Source: Bacteroidota bacterium
GTDB lineage: Bacteria; Bacteroidota; Bacteroidia; Bacteroidales; CAJPTX01
Reading direction: 5' to 3'
Assembly: GCA_002748015.1 (NCBI GenBank)
Contig: PDRH01000088.1
Location: forward strand, 1 to 5,945
Length of the DNA: 5,945 nt
Shown here: in pieces, positions 1 through 5,539 of the stretch
How positions within the stretch are numbered: position 1 is the stretch's first letter
How the letters are laid out: every line of letters begins with the position of its first letter
Position numbers and translations under genes: made by a program
Notes under the pieces: model-generated
The model's input: the letters and a program-made list of their open reading frames with translations, nothing else
The model's database searches: none
What the model was told of the DNA's origin: nothing

Positions 1-11
1 AAGGGTAAGAT

Positions 12-632
12 ATGGAGCAAGCACAAGCGGGAACGCTAACCCTCTGGTCGGCCTACCTCCCGCCGGTGGACTACCTCTACGCCCTGTCGCAGCACGAGCG
101 GGTGGAGATAGAAATCGGCGAGACCTACGCCAAGCAGAGCTACCGCAACCGCTGCGAGATAGTCGGTGCACAGGGTCTGCAACCGCTGAGCATCCCGGTG
201 AAGCGCCCGGAGGGCAACCATACGCCCACCCGCGAGGTGCTGGTGGACTACTCCACCCCGTGGGCGCGGGTACACCTCGGGGCGATACGCGCGGCCTACG
301 GTAAGTCCGCCTACTTCATCCACTACTACGATGAGCTGGCGGGGATAATCCTCTCAGGGGAAGAGCGGCTCTGGCGACTGAATGCCCGACTCCTGGAGTT
401 CTTACTACAGATCCTCAATGTGGACACGCAGGTAATGTACCTGGAGGACTACCAGGCAGAGCGAGCGGGCGATGCGCGGGCAGCCTACCACCCCAAGCGA
501 CTGCGAGCCGTGCAGGGGGAGTACTACCAGGCGTTCGGCGAGCGGCACGGCTTCGTGGGGAACGCCTCAGGGCTAGACCTGCTGATGAACGAGGGGCCCG
601 GGGGGCTGGTGGGATTGACCAGCGCCAGGTAG
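12..632 (+). CDS. WbqC-family protein
   Basis: The protein is 206 aa, close to the usual length of the WbqC-like family. Family-like segments appear in order: an N-terminal YLPPVDYLYAL (residues 15-25), a central KQSYRNRCEI (41-50) followed by LSIPV (59-63), an aromatic stretch around W84 to L109 containing HLGAIRAAYGKSAYF, and a C-terminal FVGNASGLDLLMNEGP (181-196). WbqC-like proteins are found in O-antigen and other polysaccharide loci and, in Bacteroidota, often near lepB. Their biochemical activity is not firmly established, so I assign only the family. No signal peptide or membrane segment is visible, which suggests a cytoplasmic protein. The ATG at 12 is preceded by an in-frame TAA at 6-8, so the start cannot lie much further upstream; that TAA could also be the stop of an upstream gene about 3 bp away, which would make this gene distal in an operon. 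No promoter is visible in the 11 bases upstream. Confidence 0.85.
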   Translation: MEQAQAGTLTLWSAYLPPVDYLYALSQHERVEIEIGETYAKQSYRNRCEIVGAQGLQPLSIPVKRPEGNHTPTREVLVDYSTPWARVHLGAIRAAYGKSAYFIHYYDELAGIILSGEERLWRLNARLLEFLLQILNVDTQVMYLEDYQAERAGDARAAYHPKRLRAVQGEYYQAFGERHGFVGNASGLDLLMNEGPGGLVGLTSAR

Positions 633-654
633 AGGACACATGCCAGATGGTTAG

Positions 655-693
655 AATCAAAAAGGGTTCTCCCCACCGGAATGAGGAGAACCC
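655..693 (-). terminator. Intrinsic terminator of the SUMF1 gene at 752-1615
   Basis: A perfect 9-bp inverted repeat, GGGTTCTCC (664-672) and GGAGAACCC (685-693), encloses a 12-nt loop. Read on the minus strand, the hairpin is followed directly by five T residues (complement of 659-663) and then an AT-rich stretch, the layout of a Rho-independent terminator. It lies 58 bp beyond the stop codon of the minus-strand SUMF1 gene. On the plus strand no T-run follows, so it is not an evident terminator for the converging WbqC-family gene. Confidence 0.75.
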
Positions 694-700
694 ATGTACC

Positions 701-727
701 CTACCGTAGAGGTCGCTCTAAGGGTAG
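701..727. other. Second hairpin in the 3' UTR of the SUMF1 gene
   Basis: CTACC (701-705) can pair with GGTAG (723-727), and TAGAG (707-711) with CTCTA (716-720), leaving a GTCG loop and a small internal loop at G706 opposite A721-G722. It lies between the SUMF1 stop codon and the terminator hairpin. No T-run follows on either strand, so it is probably a structured 3' UTR element and not a separate terminator. No function can be assigned from sequence. Confidence 0.4.
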
Positions 728-751
728 CGTAGCTATAGATGCCGGAACCGA

Positions 752-1615
752 CTAGGGTTGTGCGACAATTCGGAAGCCCATGGTGCGGTTGCGGATGTTG
801 CGCTCGTTCCTATCGCCACGGTCGGTGCCCCGGCATCCTACGGCATCGAAGTGCCAGCGACCGCCACGGGATACGTAGTACCTACCCGAAGTGGGGCCAG
901 TGGGGTCGGTTACGGTCTCGTCATCCTTGCCCTTGCATTGGCCGTAGTAGTCGGTGCTATAGTAGTCGAGGCACCACTCCCATACGTTACCGTACATGTC
1001 GTATAGTCCGAAGGCATTGGGCTTCTTGGTGGCCACGGGGTGCGTTGCTCCGGTAGATTCGGGTTCGCCGTACCATCCGTAGTTGGGCAGGTTCTTCTTG
1101 GTCATCTGCTCGCCCCCCTCGCCTAGGCCGTAGGATTCGGGGCTACCTGCGCGGCAGGCGTACTCCCACTGCGCCTCCGTGGGGAGGGAGACCTTGTTGC
1201 CGACCCACCTGCAGAATGCCTGGGCATCCTCGTAGGAGACGCAAACCACGGGCTGGTCAGGTTGCTTGAACTTAGCTGGTAGACCGGGGTAGTTGGCGCC
1301 GCTATTCTTGACCTTTTTCCACACGATGCCCCCCTTGGCCTTCATGGCGGATAGGAATTGGTTGTACTGGGCGTTGGTCACCTCGGTAGCGCTCATCCAG
1401 TAGGTGGAGAGCTTTACCTTGTGCTGGGGTTTCTCATCGCTAAAGGCTGCTAGGTCGTTATCGGGGCTCCCCATGAGGAATTCGCCACCATCGATTTTCA
1501 CCCATCGAATCCCGAGGGCAGCAGGGGTCTTCGGGGACTTGGCGAGCGAGAGGCTCCCCCCTCCGATAAAGAGCGTGAGCATAAGGCCCAGGGTCAACAA
1601 TTTTTTGTACGTCAT
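752..1615 (-). CDS. Secreted SUMF1 / FGE-sulfatase-fold domain protein
   Basis: The protein is 287 aa. Residues 1-25 look like a Sec signal peptide: a YKK n-region, a hydrophobic core LLTLGLMLTLFIGGG, and a likely signal peptidase I site after A25 (S-L-A). There is no lipobox cysteine. The mature part is one SUMF1-type domain (formylglycine-generating-enzyme / C-type-lectin-like fold). Its hallmarks are FLMGS (46-50), EVTNAQYNQF (78-87), QPVVCVSYEDAQAFC (121-135), LPTEAQWEYACRAG (144-157), NAFGLYDMYGNVWEWC (200-215), RGGRW (250-254) and GFRIV (280-284). Of the two active-site cysteines of true FGEs, only the second has an equivalent (C261); the first position is F256 in RGGRWHFDAVGC. Sulfatase activation is therefore unlikely, and a binding or structural role outside the cytoplasm is more plausible. 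It is transcribed alone, from a TACCTTTG promoter to a hairpin terminator. A paralogue lies at 5540-5945. The gliding-related GldJ/GldK group uses the same fold, but nothing here points specifically to it. Confidence 0.88.
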   Translation of the reverse strand: MTYKKLLTLGLMLTLFIGGGSLSLAKSPKTPAALGIRWVKIDGGEFLMGSPDNDLAAFSDEKPQHKVKLSTYWMSATEVTNAQYNQFLSAMKAKGGIVWKKVKNSGANYPGLPAKFKQPDQPVVCVSYEDAQAFCRWVGNKVSLPTEAQWEYACRAGSPESYGLGEGGEQMTKKNLPNYGWYGEPESTGATHPVATKKPNAFGLYDMYGNVWEWCLDYYSTDYYGQCKGKDDETVTDPTGPTSGRYYVSRGGRWHFDAVGCRGTDRGDRNERNIRNRTMGFRIVAQP

Positions 1616-1656
1616 AGTCTACGAGATTTAAGTTCCTAGCAATAGCGCTACGGACA

Positions 1657-1664
1657 CAAAGGTA
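1657..1664 (-). promoter_or_regulatory. Bacteroidota -7 promoter element for the SUMF1 gene
   Basis: On the minus strand this reads TACCTTTG, an exact match to the Bacteroidota -7 consensus TAnnTTTG. It is 41 bp upstream of the SUMF1 ATG at 1615, so transcription would begin near 1650 and leave a leader of about 35 nt. No TTTG-like -33 element stands at the expected distance. The perfect palindrome TTGCGCAA (1671-1678) lies just upstream, in what would be the promoter spacer. Confidence 0.65.
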
Positions 1665-1793
1665 AGATTTTTGCGCAATGATTATCCGTTATATTAGGGT
1701 AAATCGCTTTTTTATGGGCATTACTTTCGGGATGGTCCTGCTTGGCTCGAGGTGGCAGGGTTAGCCCCAGGTGGCGGTTTCCGATTTTCTTTC

Positions 1794-1801
1794 TACCTTT
1801 G
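1794..1801 (+). promoter_or_regulatory. Bacteroidota -7 promoter element for mlaE-mlaF
   Basis: The sequence is TACCTTTG, an exact match to TAnnTTTG. It ends only 7 bp before the ATG at 1809, so the expected transcription start falls at or next to the start codon and the mRNA would have almost no leader. No TTTG stands at the -33 position; that region instead carries AGGTGGCGG (1769-1777), the second copy of a 9-bp near-identical direct repeat. Confidence 0.6.
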
Positions 1802-1808
1802 CGGGGTT

Positions 1809-2561
1809 ATGATTATCCTCAAGGGGCTCCTTACAATACTGGGGCGCTACGTGGCGTTCCTCGGGCAGGTGGTCAAGAAGCCTGGCCACTGGCGCATATT
1901 CCTCTCGCGGCTGGTGGATGAGGTGTTTTTGCTGGTGGTCAAGTCCACGTGGATAGTAGCCGTGGTCTCCCTCTTCGTGGGGGCGGTACTGACCATCGAG
2001 CTGACCTACAACGCGGCGCACCCCATGCTCCCCATCTTCACCATCGGTGTAGCCACGCGGGACATGATACTGCTGGAGTTTAGCTCTACGGTTATCGCCC
2101 TGGTGCTGGCCGGCAAGGTGGGCGGTAGCATCGCCTCGGAGATAGGCACCATGCGGATCACCGAGCAGATAGATGCGCTGGAGGTCATGGGGGTCAACTC
2201 GGCCTCCTTCCTGGTACTACCGAAGGTTACGGCGACGGTGTTCTTCTTCCCCCTGCTGACCATCATGAGCTTCATCATCGGTATAATCGGTGGTGGTCTG
2301 GCTGGCCACTTCACGGGGGTCATCATGGCGGCCGACTTCATCGAGGGCATCCAGAGCTTCTTCAAGCCATGGTACATCACCTTCACGCTGGTGAAGATGT
2401 CGGCCTACGGCTTCGTCATAGCCACCATCCCTGCCTTCTGGTCGTACTACGTGCAGGGGGGCTCGCTGGAGGTGGGGCGGGCCAGCACGCGGGGGGTGGT
2501 CGATAGCAGCATCGCCCTGCTAATCCTCAACTTCGTTATCACGCAAATGTTCTTCGGATGA
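1809..2561 (+). CDS. mlaE: MlaE-family ABC transporter permease
   Basis: From the ATG at 1809 this is a 250-aa, highly hydrophobic inner-membrane protein, matching the usual 245-260 aa of MlaE/YrbE permeases. The family signature runs from about residue 102 to 129 and includes GKVGGSIASEIGTMRI followed by TEQIDALEVMGV. Membrane segments are evident around 42-64, 92-101, 138-165, 198-215 and 232-249, and the C-terminal YVQGGSLEVGRASTRGVV is also characteristic. The family forms a dimeric permease that, with MlaF and an MCE-domain protein, moves phospholipids between inner and outer membrane to maintain outer-membrane lipid asymmetry. An upstream in-frame GTG at 1752 would add 19 residues, but the TACCTTTG promoter at 1794-1801 falls inside that extension and the added residues are not family-like, so I prefer 1809. 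The stop overlaps the mlaF start in ATGA, implying translational coupling. Confidence 0.92.
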   Translation: MIILKGLLTILGRYVAFLGQVVKKPGHWRIFLSRLVDEVFLLVVKSTWIVAVVSLFVGAVLTIELTYNAAHPMLPIFTIGVATRDMILLEFSSTVIALVLAGKVGGSIASEIGTMRITEQIDALEVMGVNSASFLVLPKVTATVFFFPLLTIMSFIIGIIGGGLAGHFTGVIMAADFIEGIQSFFKPWYITFTLVKMSAYGFVIATIPAFWSYYVQGGSLEVGRASTRGVVDSSIALLILNFVITQMFFG

Positions 2562-3322
2562 TAGAGGCCGTAGACCTAGTCAAGCATTTTGAGGAGCGCA
2601 CGGTGCTCAAGGGGATTAATGCGCACTTCGAGCGAGGGAAGACCAACCTGGTAATCGGGAAGAGCGGCTCGGGTAAGACGGTCATGATTAAGCTGCTCTC
2701 GGGCTTGCTGCAGCCGGATGGGGGGCAGATCCTCTTCGAGGGGGAGAACGTGCCGGACCTCTCGCTCAAGGACAAGCAGCGCATACAGCGCGAGACGGGG
2801 ATGATATTCCAGAACGGTGCGCTCTTCGACTCCATGAGCGTGGGCGAGAACGTGGGCTTCCCCCTGCGCATGTTCACAAAGTTGGGGCGCAAGGAGATAC
2901 AGATGCGGGTGGAGGAGTGCCTCGAGCGGGTGGATTTGGCCAACACCATGCACCTCTACCCCTCAGAGCTAAGCGGGGGGATGCGCAAGCGGGTGGCCAT
3001 AGCCCGGGCCATTGCCCCCAAGCCGAAGTACCTCTTCTGCGATGAGCCAAACTCGGGGCTGGACCCCACAACGGGGCTTCTCATAGATAGCCTGATACAC
3101 AACCTGACGCACGAGTTCGACATAACGACCATCGTTAACACGCACGACATGAACTCCGTGCTGGCCATCGGCGACACGGTGGTCTTCCTCTACGAAGGGC
3201 AGCTGGCCTGGCAGGGAACGGGCGAGGAGGTGCTGACGAGCGACAACGAGCTACTCAACGCCTTCGTCTTTGCTACCCCCATGGCCCAGAAGGTCAAGCA
3301 GCTACACGAGGAGAGGAGCTAG
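2558..3322 (+). CDS. mlaF: MlaF-family ABC transporter ATPase
   Basis: The protein is 254 aa with all the motifs of an ABC ATPase: Walker A GKSGSGKT (34-41), Q-loop Q85 in MIFQNGALFDSMSV, signature LSGGMRKRVAIARAI (138-152), Walker B YLFCDEPNSGLDP (158-170, catalytic E163) and the H-loop histidine H196 in NTHDM. The FQNGALFDSMSVGENV segment is typical of the MlaF subfamily. It would power phospholipid transport through the MlaE permease from the cytoplasmic face of the inner membrane. The ATG overlaps the mlaE stop by 4 bases, so the two are one transcription unit. The expected third partner, an MCE-domain protein (MlaD-like), does not follow; the operon ends here against the convergent nth gene. 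Confidence 0.93.
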   Translation: MIEAVDLVKHFEERTVLKGINAHFERGKTNLVIGKSGSGKTVMIKLLSGLLQPDGGQILFEGENVPDLSLKDKQRIQRETGMIFQNGALFDSMSVGENVGFPLRMFTKLGRKEIQMRVEECLERVDLANTMHLYPSELSGGMRKRVAIARAIAPKPKYLFCDEPNSGLDPTTGLLIDSLIHNLTHEFDITTIVNTHDMNSVLAIGDTVVFLYEGQLAWQGTGEEVLTSDNELLNAFVFATPMAQKVKQLHEERS

Positions 3323-3477
3323 AAACCACAACTCTATATACCTATTTGCCATTTCTGGGCATGCGGCAAGCCGCTATGCCTAAGGGCAACCTGCTACCCA
3401 ATGCGACGGATTATGCGGATTTACGCAGAGGAGGTTGCTAGGATGGGGTGCTAGAAGGAAAGAATGGGGACACTCCC
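3323..3477. other. Structured convergent spacer between mlaF and nth
   Basis: This 155-bp stretch holds no convincing gene. It contains a hairpin formed by GGCATGCGG (3358-3366) and CCGC-T-ATGCC (3371-3380, one bulged T) around a CAAG loop. A longer-range inverted repeat pairs GCAACCT (3386-3392) with AGGTTGC (3432-3438), enclosing a small TGCG/CGCA hairpin (3414-3427). No T-run follows the first hairpin on either strand, so it is not a classical intrinsic terminator for mlaF, although it is the best-placed candidate 3' end structure. Confidence 0.4.
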
Positions 3478-3478
3478 C
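3453..3478 (-). terminator. Weak candidate terminator for lepB-nth
   Basis: On the minus strand a short hairpin, GGGGA-GTG-TCCCC (complement of 3466-3478), is followed by the pyrimidine-rich stretch ATTCTTTCCTTCT. The stem is only 5 bp, the loop 3 nt, the T-run is interrupted, and the stem overlaps the nth stop codon. It is therefore a weak call. Confidence 0.3.
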
Positions 3479-4113
3479 TACTCCACCCCGCGCTTGGCGC
3501 AGAAGGCCTCCAGGCCACATTCGCCGCACTTAGGGCTACGGGCCAGGCATATGTAGCGCCCGTGGAGGATAAGCCAGTGGTGCGCCTTCGACCAGTATTC
3601 CCGTGGTATGTGGCGGGTAAGCTGCCGCTCAGTCTCATCAGGGGTCTTTGCCCCTCGGGTAAGCCCTATGCGCCTGGCCACGCGGAAAACGTGGGTATCC
3701 ACCGCAAGGGCTGGCTCATCGAACATTACCGATAGTACTACATTGGCGGTCTTTCGCCCCACACCGGGGAGGGAGGTGAGGGATTTGTGGTCCTGGGGGA
3801 CCTCCCCCCCGAAGTTGGCCACCAGCTGTTCGGCCATTCCCTTGAGATGCTTGGCCTTGGAGTTGGGGTAGGAGCAGGAGCGCACGTAGGACAGTATGTC
3901 CTCCACGCTAGCCTGCGCAAGATGTCCTGCCGTTGGATAGGCCTCGAAGAGGGCGGGGGTCAGGAGGTTGACGCGCACATCGGTGCACTGGGCGGAGAGG
4001 ATAACGGCTACAAGCAGCTCATAGGCATTGCTGAAGTTCAGCTCGCTCTCGGGGTTGGGGTTGGCCTCCAGGAAGTAGTCTATGACAGCCTGGTAGCGTT
4101 CGGCAAGCAGCAT
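3478..4113 (-). CDS. nth: Endonuclease III (DNA glycosylase/AP lyase)
   Basis: The protein is 211 aa, the same length as E. coli Nth. It removes oxidised pyrimidines from DNA and cleaves at the resulting abasic site, in base excision repair. The helix-hairpin-helix reads LPGVGRKTA (115-123) with the Schiff-base lysine K121, followed by the catalytic aspartate D139 in AVDTHVFRVARR; these match K120 and D138 of E. coli. The C-terminal iron-sulfur motif is intact as C189-X6-C196-X2-C199-X5-C205, the spacing expected for a [4Fe-4S] cluster. The N-terminal VAVILSAQCTD (35-45) is also typical. The ATG lies 4 bp after the lepB stop, with no promoter between them, so it is very likely co-transcribed with and downstream of lepB. 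All key residues are present and it should be functional. Confidence 0.96.
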   Translation of the reverse strand: MLLAERYQAVIDYFLEANPNPESELNFSNAYELLVAVILSAQCTDVRVNLLTPALFEAYPTAGHLAQASVEDILSYVRSCSYPNSKAKHLKGMAEQLVANFGGEVPQDHKSLTSLPGVGRKTANVVLSVMFDEPALAVDTHVFRVARRIGLTRGAKTPDETERQLTRHIPREYWSKAHHWLILHGRYICLARSPKCGECGLEAFCAKRGVE

Positions 4114-4117
4114 GGTG

Positions 4118-5440
4118 CTAGCGGATTTTGGTGAATATGCGTGACCAGCGGATGCCGCCCATGGGCGAGGAGGACATCCAGACGAGCACGGCCTTACCTA
4201 CGACGTGGTCCTCCGGGACGAAGCCCCAGAAGCGGGAGTCTAGCGAGTGGTGCCGGTTGTCGCCCATCATCCAGTAGTAGTCCATGCCAAAGGTATAGCT
4301 TTCCACCCGCTGCCCATCGATGATGATGGCGGTATCGCGCACCTCGAGCCTATGCCCCTCGTAGCACTCTATGATGCGCCGGTAGAGGGGAAGAGTTTCG
4401 AGGGTAAGGGGAACGGTTACGCCCCGCTTGGGAATGACCAGCGGGCCAAACTCGTCCTCCGTCCAGCGGTAGTACGGGGAGTGGGGGAAGATGTACTTCT
4501 GCATCTGCGCCCAAGAGTTGTCCACGTACTGCTCGGTGGCCAGGATGTTGGGGAGCTTCTCGAGGCGCGCCTTCATGCTCTGGGTAAGGGGTAGCATGTA
4601 GCGGGCGTCGGCCTGGCTATAGAGGCGGTCGTTGGGGTAGATCTCCATCTCGTCCAGGATACGGGGGTTGATGGGTACGCCGTTGGTCTGCAGGTAGTAG
4701 GAGTACTGCTGGCCGGGGAAGTGGCGCTGCTTCTGCCCGTTGATGTATACCTGGCCGTGGACTATGCGGAGGGTGTCGCCGGGGATGGCCACGCAGCGCT
4801 TGATGTAGTTCTCGCGGTGGTCAACGGGGCGCACGAGGAGGTTGAAGTTCTGGTGTATGTAATCCCTCCCCAGCTCGCGGCACATGGCGTAGTAGCTCCG
4901 CTCGGGGTACTCGGCGATGACCGTATCGCCCTCGGGGAACTGGAAGACCACCACGTCGTTGCGCTCCACGTCCCCGAAGCCGGCCCGCCTATCGTAGTCG
5001 AACTCTAGGAGGCGGGTGTAGGAGGGCGTGGACTCGGTGAAGGGCAGGGTGTGCTGCACGAAGGGGAAGCTGACGGGCGTGTTGGGCATCTTGGGCCCGT
5101 AGGCAACCTTGGAGACGAAGATGTAGTCGCCGACCAGGAGGGTCTTCTCCATGGAGCCGGAGGGTATCTTGAAGGCCTCGAAGAGGAGGAGGCGTATGAG
5201 CAGGGCGGCTATGCCCGCAAACAGGAGGGCATCTATCCACTCCACGAGGGCGGACTGCCGCTTGACACCCTTCTTTCGCCAGAAGAGCCAGTGCACCCGC
5301 TTGGACACATAGAAGTCGTAGACTATCGGCAGACCCAAGAGCCACCAGTAGCCCCCCGTCCATATCACCACCAGCACGTACACCAGGGCCACCAGCGCGA
5401 AGCGACCGTAGCGCCGCAGGAAATCAGCAAGCTTCTCCAT
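4118..5440 (-). CDS. lepB: Signal peptidase I
   Basis: The protein is 440 aa, longer than E. coli LepB (324 aa) but in the size range of the large Bacteroidota form. It cleaves signal peptides from exported proteins at the outer face of the inner membrane. Two hydrophobic stretches near the N-terminus (about 14-40 and 68-88) anchor it. The catalytic serine is S96 in FKIPSGSMEKTLLVGD. The general-base lysine is K214 in NYIKRCVAIPGD. The conserved C-terminal box is GDNRHHSLDSRFWG (393-406), followed by VPEDHVVGKA. Two insertions relative to the E. coli enzyme are visible: one between the serine and lysine boxes (about 117-200), and a larger one between the lysine box and the C-terminal box (about 235-380). 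The ATG at 5440 is the first start after the promoter at 5459-5466. It is first gene of a lepB-nth transcript. A likely local client is the signal-peptide-bearing SUMF1 protein at 752-1615. Confidence 0.96.
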   Translation of the reverse strand: MEKLADFLRRYGRFALVALVYVLVVIWTGGYWWLLGLPIVYDFYVSKRVHWLFWRKKGVKRQSALVEWIDALLFAGIAALLIRLLLFEAFKIPSGSMEKTLLVGDYIFVSKVAYGPKMPNTPVSFPFVQHTLPFTESTPSYTRLLEFDYDRRAGFGDVERNDVVVFQFPEGDTVIAEYPERSYYAMCRELGRDYIHQNFNLLVRPVDHRENYIKRCVAIPGDTLRIVHGQVYINGQKQRHFPGQQYSYYLQTNGVPINPRILDEMEIYPNDRLYSQADARYMLPLTQSMKARLEKLPNILATEQYVDNSWAQMQKYIFPHSPYYRWTEDEFGPLVIPKRGVTVPLTLETLPLYRRIIECYEGHRLEVRDTAIIIDGQRVESYTFGMDYYWMMGDNRHHSLDSRFWGFVPEDHVVGKAVLVWMSSSPMGGIRWSRIFTKIR

Positions 5441-5458
5441 CGTATTGTATTAGCGGGG

Positions 5459-5487
5459 CAAAGGTAGGGAAAGTGGGGGAAATGCAA
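5459..5487 (-). promoter_or_regulatory. Bacteroidota promoter for lepB-nth
   Basis: On the minus strand TACCTTTG (complement of 5459-5466) matches the -7 consensus TAnnTTTG exactly. A TTG (complement of 5485-5487) lies 18 bp upstream as a plausible -33 half. It is the only one of the three promoters here with a recognisable upstream element. Transcription would begin near 5451, giving a leader of roughly 10-14 nt before the lepB ATG, with no Shine-Dalgarno sequence. Confidence 0.7.
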
Positions 5488-5490
5488 GAA

Positions 5491-5517
5491 GGAAAAAATC
5501 CCCGCTTTCGCGGGGAT
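5491..5517 (-). terminator. Intrinsic terminator of the SUMF1 gene at 5540-5945
   Basis: A perfect 8-bp stem ATCCCCGC / GCGGGGAT (5498-5505 with 5510-5517) is closed on the minus strand by a GAAA tetraloop and runs directly into a T-run (complement of 5493-5498, shared with the stem base). It starts 22 bp past the SUMF1 stop codon at 5540. The GNRA-type loop and GC-rich stem make a strong Rho-independent terminator. It also insulates the lepB promoter, whose -33 region begins only a few bases beyond it. Confidence 0.88.
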
Positions 5518-5539
5518 AAGGCAAAAGAGACTGTGGAAG

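Noticed and set aside
752..870. C-terminal segment of the SUMF1 genes as a diversity-generating retroelement variable region
   Set aside because: The fold and the 3' location fit DGR targets. However, the two paralogues differ at many non-adenine positions (for example TGC CGG against TGT AGG for the Cys-Arg pair) and by one residue in length. No reverse transcriptase, Avd or template repeat is present in the window. A template repeat elsewhere in the genome, nearly identical except at adenines, would reopen this.
758..1056. Plus-strand open frames across the SUMF1 gene
   Set aside because: They lie antisense to a well-supported gene, their translations resemble no family I recognise, and they are explained by the high GC content.
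1752..1808. GTG at 1752 as the mlaE start, adding 19 residues
   Set aside because: The extension does not resemble MlaE N-termini and contains the TACCTTTG promoter element; the ATG at 1809 gives the family's normal length.
3448..3735. Short plus-strand open frame at the end of nth
   Set aside because: It mostly overlaps the iron-sulfur and catalytic regions of nth on the other strand and has no recognisable domain.
4247..5008. Plus-strand open frames across lepB
   Set aside because: They are antisense shadows of lepB, whose catalytic motifs are intact; their low-complexity translations match no known family.
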